Shown: positions 40,506 through 49,041 of the stretch, one piece after another
How positions within the stretch are numbered: the stretch's first letter is position 1
Layout: each line of letters starts with the position of its first letter
Assembly (NCBI GenBank): GCA_963575745.1
Contig: CAUYUJ010015726.1
Span: 262,501 to 311,541, forward strand
Source of the DNA: Prorocentrum cordatum
Taxonomy: Eukaryota; Sar; Dinophyceae; Prorocentrales; Prorocentraceae
Length of the DNA: 49,041 bases
Direction of reading: 5' to 3'
Notes under the pieces: model-generated
The model's input: the letters and a program-made list of their open reading frames with translations, nothing else
Database searches by the model: none
What the model was told of the DNA's origin: nothing
Made by a program: the position numbers and the translations under genes

Positions 40506-41707
40506 GCCATCCAAGCGCCACCAAGGGGGGGGCTGGGGGCCTCCTGGAGCCTCGGGCGGGGGGGGGGTGTTTGTTGGTCCGACGTCGGCCCCCGACGCTC
40601 TGGACGACCAACGCCAGCGTTCCGAGGGCCCCCGTGCTCAGAAAGACTGTTCGCGGAGGCCGAGAGTGACTGGGAGAACCGCCGGTCTTCACGTTGCCCA
40701 GACGTCCAGCGGTTCGAGTATGTGAGAAGTGGGCCCTTGAGTTTCTCCGCCCCCACCAGACGGGCCCGATCTTTCATCCCCGGTCGTTTTTCTGACGGCT
40801 CCAGGGCCCCAGGACCCGAGGCGGGCCAAGATGACGACAACTTTTGGCCGCCTCGATTTGTTCGAGCCGCTGGATGCCTTGGTCCCTGATGGCCCCTGGG
40901 GATCCTGGGTGCGTTTGCAGGCCTCCAGAGGCCCGACAAAGGATTCAACATGCACGAAATCGCCGATGCATAGCCTCAGTCCTCGAACCGCGATCTTCGA
41001 ACCTCGATCCTTTGACCTCGATGCCTTGGGATTCTTGGGGCCGCCTCGCAGTCTGGTTCGGGTCGCGCGAAAGAGTGGATTGGCAGGGAGGGCGAACTCT
41101 TTACATGCAGCTGGTTTCGGCCCCGCCGCCTGACGACTTCCTCGATACATGAGCGCATCTGGCGCCGATAGGCGCCAGGATAACCGGTTACGCGAGCTGA
41201 TTTGCTAGCCCACCCCCCCTTTGCTATCCCCCCCCCCGGTTCTCCTGCCCCGGCTTGTGGGTCGTGTCGAGGCGCTCCTGGGCCGTCTGGGGGCTCTCTT
41301 GGGTGTCCTAGCGGGGCAGTCGTGTGGGCTTCCCCAGACCCCCGACGTCGTGTTTTTCCACAACGTCGACCCCGAGAGGTCTGGACCCCTTCCCCGCGAC
41401 CGGCTTTTCATCCTGAGTCGTTTTTGACGAGGCCCGGCAAGGGTCCCTGGAGGCAGGAGATTTCGAAAATCATCCCGTCATGATTTTTTCACGACGCGGG
41501 GGGGTCTCTGGACGGGCTCTGTGGGGGCCGTCTTGGAGGGCCTCCTACCATCCCCCCTCCCTTCGTCCGACCCAACAGGGGCCCCCCCAGGCGGGGCCGT
41601 GCGGCCTCTGGCCACGGCCGCGCTCCGCCCTACCGCGCGGCTGCCAAGCAGGCCCTGCCATTCTACCAACCCGCCGCCTTGCCTGGCCAGGCGGGCCCTT
41701 GCCGGCG
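40506..41707. other. No gene recognised
   Basis: GC-rich sequence of about 1.2 kb with no supported gene, RNA or tandem repeat. Confidence 0.4.
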
Positions 41708-41713
41708 ACCGAC

Positions 41714-41747
<34 letters not shown>

Positions 41748-41749
41748 GT

Positions 41750-41780
<31 letters not shown>

Positions 41781-41939
41781 GCGGCGGCGGCGGCGACGAC
41801 GACGACCGACGACGACGACAGCGACGACACTCTCCGACATCGACGACGACGACGACGACCACGATGACGACGATCACCGACGAGACGCTCACCGACGACG
41901 ACGACGACGATGACGACGACGGCGGCGGCTACGACGACA

Positions 41940-41995
<56 letters not shown>

Positions 41996-42739
41996 TCACC
42001 GACGACGACGCTCACCGACGACGACGCTCACCGACGACGACGCTCACCGACGACGACGACGACGACGAAGACGACGGCGACGGCGGCGACGGCGACGGCG
42101 ATTGCGGCAGCGGCGGCAAGGACGACGACGACGACGATCACCGACGACGACGCTTACCGACAACGACGGCAGCGACGACGACGACGACGACGATGACGAC
42201 GACGACGACGAGGACAACGACGAGGACCACGACGATGACGACGACGACGACCACAATGTCGGCGGCGATGATGACGTCGCTCACCGACGACGACACTCAC
42301 CGACGACGACAACGACGACGACGACGAGGACGACGGCAACCGACAACGACGGCGTCGGCAGTGTTGTCGACGCTTGCCGACGACGACGCTCACCGACGAA
42401 GACAACGGCGTCGATGACGACGATGACGGCGGCGACGACGATGACGGAGGCGGCGACGGCGATGGTTGCGGCGGCGGTGATGTCGACGCTCACCGACGAC
42501 GACGCTCACCGACGACGACGACGACGGCCACCGACGACGACGACGACGACGATGCTCACCGACGACGGCGACGACGCTGCCCAACGACGACGCTCACCGA
42601 CGACGACGCCCACCAATAGTGACGCTCACCGACGACGACGCTCACCGACGACGATGACGACGACAACGGCGACGACCACGACGACCACGACGACCACGAA
42701 CACGACTACCACGACGACGACGACGACGACGACGGCGAT

Positions 42740-42771
<32 letters not shown>

Positions 42772-42832
42772 CGACGAAGACGACGACCGCGACGGCGTCG
42801 ACGCTGACGACGACGGCGACGACGACGACTGT
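41708..42832 (+). repeat. 1.1-kb (GAC)n array with CTCACCGACGACGACG units
   Basis: GAC and GGC triplets interspersed with a 15-bp unit, GCTCACCGACGACGA, repeated more than ten times (for example 41994-42050 and 42488-42650). Frames through it give poly-Asp, poly-Thr or poly-Arg and are not genes. It abuts the 3' end of the LINE on the right. Confidence 0.95.
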
Positions 42833-42913
42833 TGTAAGACCTGGCCTGCGGCGCTGGTCCCCCAGGCTGGGGGCCGTCTGAGCGACGGGCGAGAGTGCGC
42901 AAACGGGGCACGC

Positions 42914-44106
42914 TCACCTCGCCATCTCCCTCTTCTTGCGGTTCCACTCCTGCGCGAACTTGCTCGTCCCTGGCTGGAACCCCTGCTTGATGTTCGCGAG
43001 GTTCTGCCTCCCAATTTGCTTCAGCTCGCCGCACTCCTTCGCCAGAGCCCTCATGGTCTCCCGCGCAATGCAGCCGCACGACGTGCAGTAGTGCACGCCT
43101 AGCTCTTCGTTGAACTGCAAGCTGTGCGATTCGTGGGCCTTCAGGTGGCCAATCTGCACGCCCGCCGAGGTAGCGCCGTACTCCGACGCTTTCTCCCTCT
43201 CCAGCTTCACGCACTTGCCCTCCAGCCACGCGTCCGTGCCTGCGCCTACGACTGGCACCAATCCTCCGCATCTGCTGCAACGGAATTGCTTGCCGCCGTC
43301 GACAGTCTCGATCACGTGCTGCGTGCTGTCTATGCGCTGCTGTCTCCGCTTCTTCTTCAGGTACGTTTCGTGCCGCTGAGGCTTCGTCGGCGCCATGGAC
43401 GGCTCCACCTCGATGGCCGCCATCAGCGTCGCGTGACCTCTGACCCTGATCAGCGTCGCAATCCCGTCGCACCAGCCTACTAGGCACACGTCACCTCGTG
43501 GCACCTGTACTCTCTCGATAATGCCATCCACGAATCTGTCCGCCAACGAGTTGCCGAGGTAGCAGATCGGGTCCACTCCTGCCGCCACAGCTTCCGCCGC
43601 CGACATGTGGCTCCCGACCTTGATCAGACGCAGCTCCCTGCCGACCATAGCCTTCTTCAGCTCGCTCCACAGGTCGGTGTGCGCCTTGGTCATCTTACCA
43701 CGTCGAATCCTCTCGACGCCCCTCATGACGTACGACGAGTCTGCGGTGTACTGCACCTTCGGGAAATCGCCCGTCGCCACCATCAGCTCCATCAGCGCCA
43801 TCAACTCGCCGCGGTTCACGCTCTGCCTCCAGCCGCCCAGCGCGGCTCGCGCCGCGGCCACCACCATCGGCTCGTTCGTGCTCTCTGTTTCTCTTTCTCT
43901 CTCTCTCTCTCTCTCTCCCTCTCTCTGCAGCACGACCCAGCCCCACGCCACTCGCCTGAGCCTGGGGTCCGTAGTGTACTCGCCGCCCGACGCGTCACCA
44001 GCCGCGATGAGCCAACCTTCAGTGCCTCCTTGCCCTGTCTCCCCTAGGTCGGTACCAGCTGCCTTCGAGTCCCTTTCGGGCGCAGAGGGTGCGCTGTGAG
44101 TGCCTA
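42914..44106 (-). pseudogene. LINE RNase H domain and C-terminal zinc-binding region
   Basis: The frame is open from the G6 run at 44107-44112 to a stop at 42914. All four RNase H acidic residues can be placed: GDASGGEYTTD (Asp near 43994), SVNRGELMALMELM (Glu), VQYTADSSYVMRG (Asp) and YLGNSLADRFVDG (Asp). RNase H would remove the RNA strand after reverse transcription. A GA microsatellite (43891-43927) inserts a run of Arg-Glu between the first strand and the Glu motif. Downstream are FRCSRCGG and HYCTSCGCIARE, two cysteine pairs that may bind zinc, and a basic end. The domain itself looks intact; it is listed as a pseudogene because it is cut off from the RT by frameshifts. Confidence 0.75.
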
Positions 44107-45439
44107 GGGGGGCTCTACCGCCAAGGTTCTCCAGGCTGCGGTTCCTTCACGAAGCTCCTGTCCTGGCTCTGGTGGAGGAGGTACCTGCGTCCACGACTTC
44201 GGCAAAATGCCTCTGAGCAACAGGCACGGCAGCTCCTCGACTCCACGTGCTGTTTTTTTCCCCCAGGTGCTTGGACTTCTGGCACTCCTCTATCAGCTCG
44301 TTGCATTTGCATTCCCACATGCGGTGCTGTCAAGTCCCTGGTGCTTCTCCACATCGTGGGCAAGAGACGTCTTCGATCTCCAGCCCGAGATCAGCCACGC
44401 GCTGCCGCGGCCAGACGCCACCCGCCAAGCACGCCAAATGCGCGCCGACCTTGTCGTACCCGCCCTTCTTCTTGAGCTTCTTGGTGGGCACCCTCGCTGA
44501 GCGCATGTCGACGCCCTGCTCCAGGCCACTGCCCGCGTAGTGCTTGGCCGCCTGCTGCCACTGTTTCCTCTCGATGGTGCTGGCGATCGCCTGCTTCAGG
44601 CCGCTGGTGTCCACGTCGCCGTCGAGCGCTGTGGGGTCGTCGCTGCCGAACTCCTCGCCGTCGTCCGAGACCCAGTGCCACGGCCCCAGCATCGACCAGC
44701 CCAGGTCCAGCAAGGTGTTGACCATCGCCCTGGTGACGCCCGCCACCCCCTTCCAGCGCTCCGTCGGGTCCAGCTTCGAAGCCTTCTCGACGATCCGCGG
44801 CCAGATGATGCTGACCCCCTGCCTCCTCATTTTGTCGCTGATGATGTGCATCCACGAGCCCAGCAGCGCGAAAACGGCTCCGCACGCGGGGTCGCCCTTC
44901 GCAATCTCGGTGCTGAGCAGTGTCGCGAGGCACCGCCCCCGCAGCTTCGGGGCGATGGCAGCTGCCAGCCCCCCCCCCTCCACTTCAGCACGGTGCTGGG
45001 CGCCATCCCAAACACCTTGCACGAGTAAGCGGCGCGTGGCAAGGACCCACGTTGCACCACTGCTCGTGCACCTCCTCTGGCGCGCCTGCCGCTGCGCGCC
45101 ATCTTCAAGGCGCGCGCAACTTGTCTGCCAGCGTGTGCGACCCTCTTCGCGTGCTTGCCCTTGCCGCCCGCGACGATGTGGCCTCGGTATATGCCCAAGT
45201 CGGGCGCCTGGCTCTTCACCTTCACCGTGACCATGCGCGCGCAGCTTGAGCGCCACCTCCTTAACCACGTCCATGTCGTTGCCGATCAGCGCCGACTTGG
45301 TGGAGAGCGTCAGCTTCGACTTCTTCGCGCCTGCTGCGAAATCCACACCAGCGCCAGTCAGCTGCCTGACCACCTCCCTCTTGGAGCCCCCCATCCTCGT
45401 CGTGACGTCGTCAACCCACGATCGCACTCTCACCTGCTA
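44107..45439 (-). pseudogene. LINE RT catalytic core (WVDD), thumb and connector, shifted frames
   Basis: After an in-frame TAG (45437-45439) the frame continues RSWVDDVTTRMGGSKREVV, in which VDD is motif C. Near a (GC)4 run (45235-45242) the protein-like frame shifts to VTVKVKSQAPDLGIYRGHIV with RGSLPRAAYSCKVFGM, and it returns at a C10 run (44969-44978) to STEIAKGDPACGAVFALLGS. SCPRCGEA near 44340 with a following His-Cys context suggests a zinc knuckle. Past T7/C5 (44253-44264) it continues as GVEELPCLLLRGILPKSWTQ up to the G6 run. All shifts fall in simple tracts. Confidence 0.7.
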
Positions 45440-46120
45440 GTACATGTTGTCCACCCTCTCCAGCACGCCGTAGAGCGCGACCCTGCCGAAATCAATGCCC
45501 CGCCTCGCTCCTGCGCAGATCGATCTATCAGGCGCGATCGGCTCAGCGCAGGCCGCCCTCTCTCTGATGAGGCGCGAGCTCATCTGACCCAGCATCTCCA
45601 GGTGCAAAGTGCGCGCTGGTAGACCGAGCCTGAGCCCGTCGTCCAGGATGAGGAAGGGCTCCAGCGTGTCGTAAAACTCCGCTAAGTCCCACAAGGCCGT
45701 CACCGAGTAGACCTTCACTGGCATCCACTCGATCACCTCGTCGGAGAAGGGGCGAACGAGGGCCTCCTTGAGAGCGCTGTTCCCCGCGATCGCTGTGCCC
45801 CATTTCCCCGCCATGGCGACGACCCACTCGTTGGTGTAATCACTGCGCATCTTCGGCCAGAGCTTGACCACTTCAGGCAGCAGCCCGATCGCCCGATCTC
45901 CCCCTGCTCCCTTACGCAAGAGGCTGACGAGCGTGACCATCAGCTGCCACGGCCACGCGCCGATGCGCTCGACCTCCTCGATGATCACTCGCAGCTCCTC
46001 CCTGGCGTGGGGGGGCAACCACTTGAATGCGAGGGCGCCCATCTGCTCGACACCCTTCGCCTTGCTCTTCGCCGTCGCGTTGATGGCGTTGCCGAGGCTC
46101 TGGATGGTGATGGGTGCCCA
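45440..46120 (-). pseudogene. LINE RT fingers and palm
   Basis: Between a TAA (46121-46123) and a TAG (45437-45439) in the same frame. Visible: INATAKSKAKGVEQMGALAF leading into FKWLPPHAREELRVIIEEVE, RKGAGGDRAIGLLPEVVKLW (fingers), ALWDLAEFYDTLEPFL with the motif A Asp, and SICAGARRGIDFGRVALYGV in the motif B position. Motif C follows after the stop. The fold assignment is secure from motif order; polymerase activity would require read-through of the stop. Confidence 0.75.
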
Positions 46121-46123
46121 TTA

Positions 46124-47050
46124 TTCCTCCATAGCCGCCTCTCGTGACAGCTCCAGGCGCTGCAGGATGGCCTGAGAGCTGAAGCTGCTTTTCCACTTCT
46201 TGCTCCACTGCGCTCCCTTCGCGTCCATGTACTCCACAATGTCCGAGGCGGTGATGCCCTGGCTGCGCACCTCGTTGTCGCACCTCGGCCTGTCCTTCGC
46301 CTTGCGGTAAAGCTTCCCGCTGCCTGCCGCCTCCTGCTCCTGCACCCAGTTCGTGTAGGCCAGCGAGGCTTCGCCGACCTCAGTTCGCTTCCCCTTCTTC
46401 GCTGTGGTGAGCGCGGCCACGCCGAGGTGCTGCTCTTGCTCTTTGGACCTGCTGTGGATGCCGCTGTGCGCCACTCGCCACTTCCTCTTCTGCTTTGCCG
46501 TCATCTTGATGATGCCGCCGCTGGGCATCGTGCTGCTAAGAGCTCTGCAATCATCGAGTAGCCGCAGAGCTCTCTGCCCCTTTCCATTGCAGCGCTGCAA
46601 CTCGACCAGGTACGACGCCAGCGTGCCCCACCACCTGATCGATTGGTCCAGGTCTGCGCTGGCGCCGATGCCGAGCTTGGCCCTGCCCTTCTTGAACCTG
46701 ACCTCCTCGCCGCGCCCGAGGTAGATGCTGCGCTCATCGGCCTTGATCTGCAAGGACGCCATGTAGTACTGCCCCACAGCGTGCACCCAGGCGCCGTACT
46801 GTGCCCCCAGCTCGCGTGCCCCCTCCTCGTCGAAGGCGAATGCGAGCGTCTGCTTCACAGACTGCGCTGGTTGCTTCCATGCGATGCGATCCTCTGTGAC
46901 CGCCACGTGGAACTTCTCCTGCCACAGGAGGTTACGCGCTTCGACCTCCAGGTCGAAGATCTCGTCCGCTGGTGTCTTGGCGACGATCTCCTTCGCGTCG
47001 TCTTCGCTCTCGCTGAGGATGCCGCCCTCGTCGCTGCTCCCGCCGAAAAT
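46124..47050 (-). pseudogene. LINE linker between endonuclease and RT
   Basis: The frame is the same as the endonuclease and RT, bounded by TAG (47051-47053) and TAA (46121-46123). It is helical and charged: DEIFDLEVEARNLLWQEKFH, YLGRGEEVRFKKGRAKLG, SIRWWGTLASYLVELQRCNG and a Lys-rich stretch TAKQKRKWRVAHSG. No catalytic motif. Non-LTR polyproteins usually have a structural or RNA-binding region here. Confidence 0.65.
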
Positions 47051-48076
47051 CTATTCCAGCTCGTCCTGATGCTGGCACTCCTGCGGCACGGACTCGCAAA
47101 CGACCACGCCCTTCTTCCGCCCACCTCCGTCAGGCCTGGAAGGGGAGGGCTCCGAGGAGGACGGGGACTCCGCATTCCTCGCAGCGCTCAATGCACCTGC
47201 ATCGTACTCGCTCTTCTTCGCCTTCTGCCTGGACCGCTTGCTGTTCGGGTCCGCCTTCCGCTTCGGCATGTCTGGCAAGGGGAAGGGCTTCGCGAGCTGC
47301 AGGTTGCGCTGTATCGCGATCCTCGAGTCCCCCTTCAAGTGGACTCGTACCCCGTAGTGGTCTCCTGGGACATGACGATCCGCATCCACTGCGCCCACGA
47401 TCATCGCAAACGACTCCGAGCACACCGCGTAGTCGAGCATGCGCGCTGGGTTACGCGTGCACGCGTCACTGGCGCCAACTGGCGTGATCACCCTCGCGTC
47501 GAGCAGCTCGAGCCACCCTGCCTTCTGGAGCTCGCTCAGCTCCGAGTTCCAGTCACCGATCGCTACCCACGGCCCGCTGTGGCCGCGCGTGAGCGCCGCG
47601 AGGCGCGCCATCTTCTGCCGGTTGTCACCTCGCATGCCGATCGACGACGTGAGGTACACACCGATGACGAGGACCGACTGCCCGCGCCAACGCCACTGAG
47701 CTGCAATCATGCCCTGGAAATCGATCGGTCCTGGCTCCCAATCACTGTCCAAGAACCGCAGCCCTACTGCCTGCTCCTTCTTCTCTGCTAAGTGTCGCAT
47801 AGACGTGATCGACAGGTACCCTCTCATCGCCATGCCGATACCGCCCGCCAACTCGCTCCGCTTGTCCTTCACCGACGGCGTGACCACCGCCTTGAAGCCC
47901 CTGAAGTCCAGGTGCTCGACGATCTCGTTCGTGCCCCCGGTGCCGACGTGCGTCTCAGGGAAGATAATCACGTCGTCCTTGAGCGAGTCGATCTTCTTCT
48001 TGAGCCTGGGCCCCCAGGTCGACAGATTCTGCATGAAAACCGTGTGGCTAGGTACTCGCCGAACTGCTTCGCCCAC
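47051..48076 (-). CDS. LINE endonuclease (EEP fold), complete domain
   Basis: 341 residues. FMQNLSTWGPRLKKKID gives the first strand with its Asn, VIIFPETHVG the catalytic Glu, LVIGVYLTSSIG the core strand, WVAIGDWNSELS the Asp-x-Asn pair, MLDYAVCSESF the later Asp, and PGDHYGVRVHL the terminal Asp-His. All expected positions are filled, so the domain should nick DNA if made. The C-terminal ~80 residues are Lys/Ser-rich linker. The Met at 48076 overlaps the end of ORF1 by 29 bases in another frame, suggesting reinitiation or frameshifting; an earlier unmarked start cannot be excluded. An in-frame TAG ends it. Confidence 0.85.
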   Translation of the reverse strand: MGEAVRRVPSHTVFMQNLSTWGPRLKKKIDSLKDDVIIFPETHVGTGGTNEIVEHLDFRGFKAVVTPSVKDKRSELAGGIGMAMRGYLSITSMRHLAEKKEQAVGLRFLDSDWEPGPIDFQGMIAAQWRWRGQSVLVIGVYLTSSIGMRGDNRQKMARLAALTRGHSGPWVAIGDWNSELSELQKAGWLELLDARVITPVGASDACTRNPARMLDYAVCSESFAMIVGAVDADRHVPGDHYGVRVHLKGDSRIAIQRNLQLAKPFPLPDMPKRKADPNSKRSRQKAKKSEYDAGALSAARNAESPSSSEPSPSRPDGGGRKKGVVVCESVPQECQHQDELE

Positions 48077-49041
48077 CAGCAGCTGCGGTCCGCGCTACCT
48101 CAACCGCCTCCGCAAGCTCGCGCTTCTCCTTCGCCTCCTTCTCGGAAAGCGCTGCCGCATCTGGCGCCGCTGCTGCTGCTGCTGCTGCCTGTGCTGCTGC
48201 AGGTAGAGCCCCGCCTGTTGCAGCGCCTGCAGGTGGTCCGATGGCTGGTACTCCTCCTGGTACTCCTGCTCCTGCTCCGTCGCGCTCGGCGTCGGGGACA
48301 TCCACTTTGCGCTTCTTCCCAATCCGATCCAGAAAATCCGGCTCCTGCTGCTTCTGCTGCTTGAGTGTGGCCGCAACCTGCGCGAACGCCACCTTCGCCG
48401 CGCCCTTTGCGGCCTCCAGGAAGAGCTTCTTCCTCTTCTCGATATCCTGCTTGTCCGTCTCGCTGATGTCGTCGTTGGTGGACTCGAAAAGGCCGCCCAA
48501 CTCGACGTCGATCTCCTCGTCCTCGAGGAGCGCACCCAGCGGAAGGACACGCTGCTTCTTCTCGTCCTGAGCCCCGTCGCACTTGAGGTCGCCGCCGAAG
48601 GGATGCCGCTGGAGTTCAGCCTTGACCTCCGCCTCTGCTGCAGCAACTTCTGCACTCCGAAGCTTGAAGTCCTCCTCCGCTTGCTTGAGTTCTTCTCGAA
48701 GCCGGTCACGACGACGATACGCTTTCGTTTGCGCACTCTGTGCCTTTTGTACTCGATCTTCTGCTGCTCTGAGCGCCTGGCGGGATCCAGGCTGTGGGTG
48801 CTGACCTGCTGGTTGGGGTGGTACTGCTTCCGCGCGTAGGGCGTCGAGCTTCTGCTTCCAAGCGCCATCACCAGCGAGTGCTGCTGCTTGTGCGAGAAGT
48901 TCGGCCACTTTGTCATCTTTGCTGCCACCACCACCACCAGATTGATTGCCGTAGCCTCCTGGCCGTTGATGATCACCTCCTCCACCTCCGAAACCTTTGC
49001 GCTTGCTCTTGCCACGACCTCCAGCCCCGAGGACTGGCCAG
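48048..49041 (-). CDS. LINE ORF1 protein, 5' end outside the window
   Basis: Open to the window edge. From the edge: LGAGGRGKSKRKGFGGGGGD and HQRPGGYGNQSGGGGGSKDD form an RGG/Gly-rich, probably RNA-binding region; then VAELLAQAAALAGDGAWKQK, a long Ala/Glu/Arg coiled coil (KAYRRRDRLREELKQAEEDF), an acidic part with GALLEDEEIDVELGGLFEST, KRKKLFLEAAKGAAKVAFAQ and an Ala-rich repeat tail. A nucleic-acid-binding coiled-coil ORF1 is normal for LINEs and would package element RNA. The Met at 48908 is internal to the open frame; the true start lies beyond the window. The stop at 48048 is inside the start of the next ORF. Confidence 0.75.
   Translation of the reverse strand, partial: WPVLGAGGRGKSKRKGFGGGGGDHQRPGGYGNQSGGGGGSKDDKVAELLAQAAALAGDGAWKQKLDALRAEAVPPQPAGQHPQPGSRQALRAAEDRVQKAQSAQTKAYRRRDRLREELKQAEEDFKLRSAEVAAAEAEVKAELQRHPFGGDLKCDGAQDEKKQRVLPLGALLEDEEIDVELGGLFESTNDDISETDKQDIEKRKKLFLEAAKGAAKVAFAQVAATLKQQKQQEPDFLDRIGKKRKVDVPDAERDGAGAGVPGGVPAIGPPAGAATGGALPAAAQAAAAAAAAPDAAALSEKEAKEKRELAEAVEVARTAAAGGRSSSAST

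Larger units (their letters stand above)
42840..49041 (-). mobile_element. LINE retrotransposon, nearly full length, RNase H-bearing
   Basis: On the minus strand, in order: ORF1 (49041-48048, 5' end outside the window), endonuclease (48076-47051), linker (47050-46121), reverse transcriptase (46120-44330), a zinc-binding/connector part, and RNase H with C-terminal cysteines (about 44106-42914). Damage is light: three in-frame stops and four one-base shifts, the shifts all at simple tracts. It is better preserved than the LINE at 1.4-6.1 kb and of another lineage. The 3' end is followed within ~70 bp by a CGT-type microsatellite, which may be the element's tail. Confidence 0.85.

Noticed and set aside
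41910-42881. 323-codon Thr/Asp/Arg-rich frame
   Set aside because: Pure translation of the GAC array; other frames are open too.
42642-43487. 281-codon Arg-rich minus-strand frame
   Set aside because: It is an off-frame reading of the RNase H-side coding region running into the GAC array.
44253-44270. Programmed -1 frameshift at A-AAA-AAC
   Set aside because: The heptamer is in the right phase, but the downstream protein-like frame is +1, not -1. An indel in the homopolymer is simpler.
1-49041. rRNA, tRNA or spliced-leader (CCGTAGCCATTTTGGCTCAAG) sequences
   Set aside because: Scanning by eye found no convincing match to a tRNA B box with a cloverleaf, to rRNA cores or to a spliced-leader relic. 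A covariance-model search would be needed to exclude them.

Overview
This window looks like nuclear DNA from a dinoflagellate, probably a GC-rich free-living or symbiotic lineage. The reasons are: two LINE retrotransposons whose proteins resemble the dinoflagellate type (apurinic-type endonuclease, divergent reverse transcriptase, zinc-binding and lineage-specific C-terminal domains); very high GC with abundant trinucleotide arrays (CCT, GGA, GAC); a large load of mini- and microsatellites; short GC3-rich exon-like islands in mostly non-coding DNA; and a run of coding regions all on one strand. No bacterial operon, CRISPR array, rRNA or tRNA was recognised. Family names come from visible motifs and remembered family patterns; no search was run.

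Layout. 1-1400: no gene, one CCT array. About 1.4-6.1 kb (+): a decayed LINE with broken endonuclease, a reverse transcriptase with YADD, a zinc-binding stretch and an intact terminal open frame. 6.4-11.1 kb: no genes, but CCT arrays, a TATATG array and a ~200-bp minisatellite. 11.1-16.0 kb (-): a transposase of CACTA-like organisation with one probable frameshift, followed by a methyltransferase-like gene, with related GATCAACGCC palindromes on both sides. 16.7-22.2 kb (-): five coding regions for acidic, Ala/Pro-rich or coiled-coil proteins of unknown function, all on one strand, with a 60-bp near-perfect palindrome between two of them. 22.2-23.7 kb: a hairpin-bearing minisatellite, a TATATG array and GGATCAG repeats. 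23.7-36.4 kb: mostly non-coding, with one exon-like island, an ~84-bp satellite, a pair of 180-bp TA-flanked MITEs, two other inverted-repeat units and several 12-bp minisatellites. 36.4-37.3 kb: a 100-N gap and a ~740-bp alternating purine/pyrimidine array. 37.3-41.7 kb: a cysteine-rich coding remnant, a higher-order satellite, a purine-rich tract and a second exon-like island. 41.7-42.8 kb: a GAC array. 42.8-49.0 kb (-): a second, much better preserved LINE, cut by the window edge, with ORF1, endonuclease, reverse transcriptase and RNase H.

How it works together. Nearly all recognisable coding capacity belongs to mobile elements or to multicopy-looking families. The LINEs would mobilise by target-primed reverse transcription. 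The transposase next to a methyltransferase-like gene is the most interesting pairing. The five minus-strand genes may be a unidirectional array as is common in dinoflagellates, or parts of an unrecognised element; the sequence alone does not decide.
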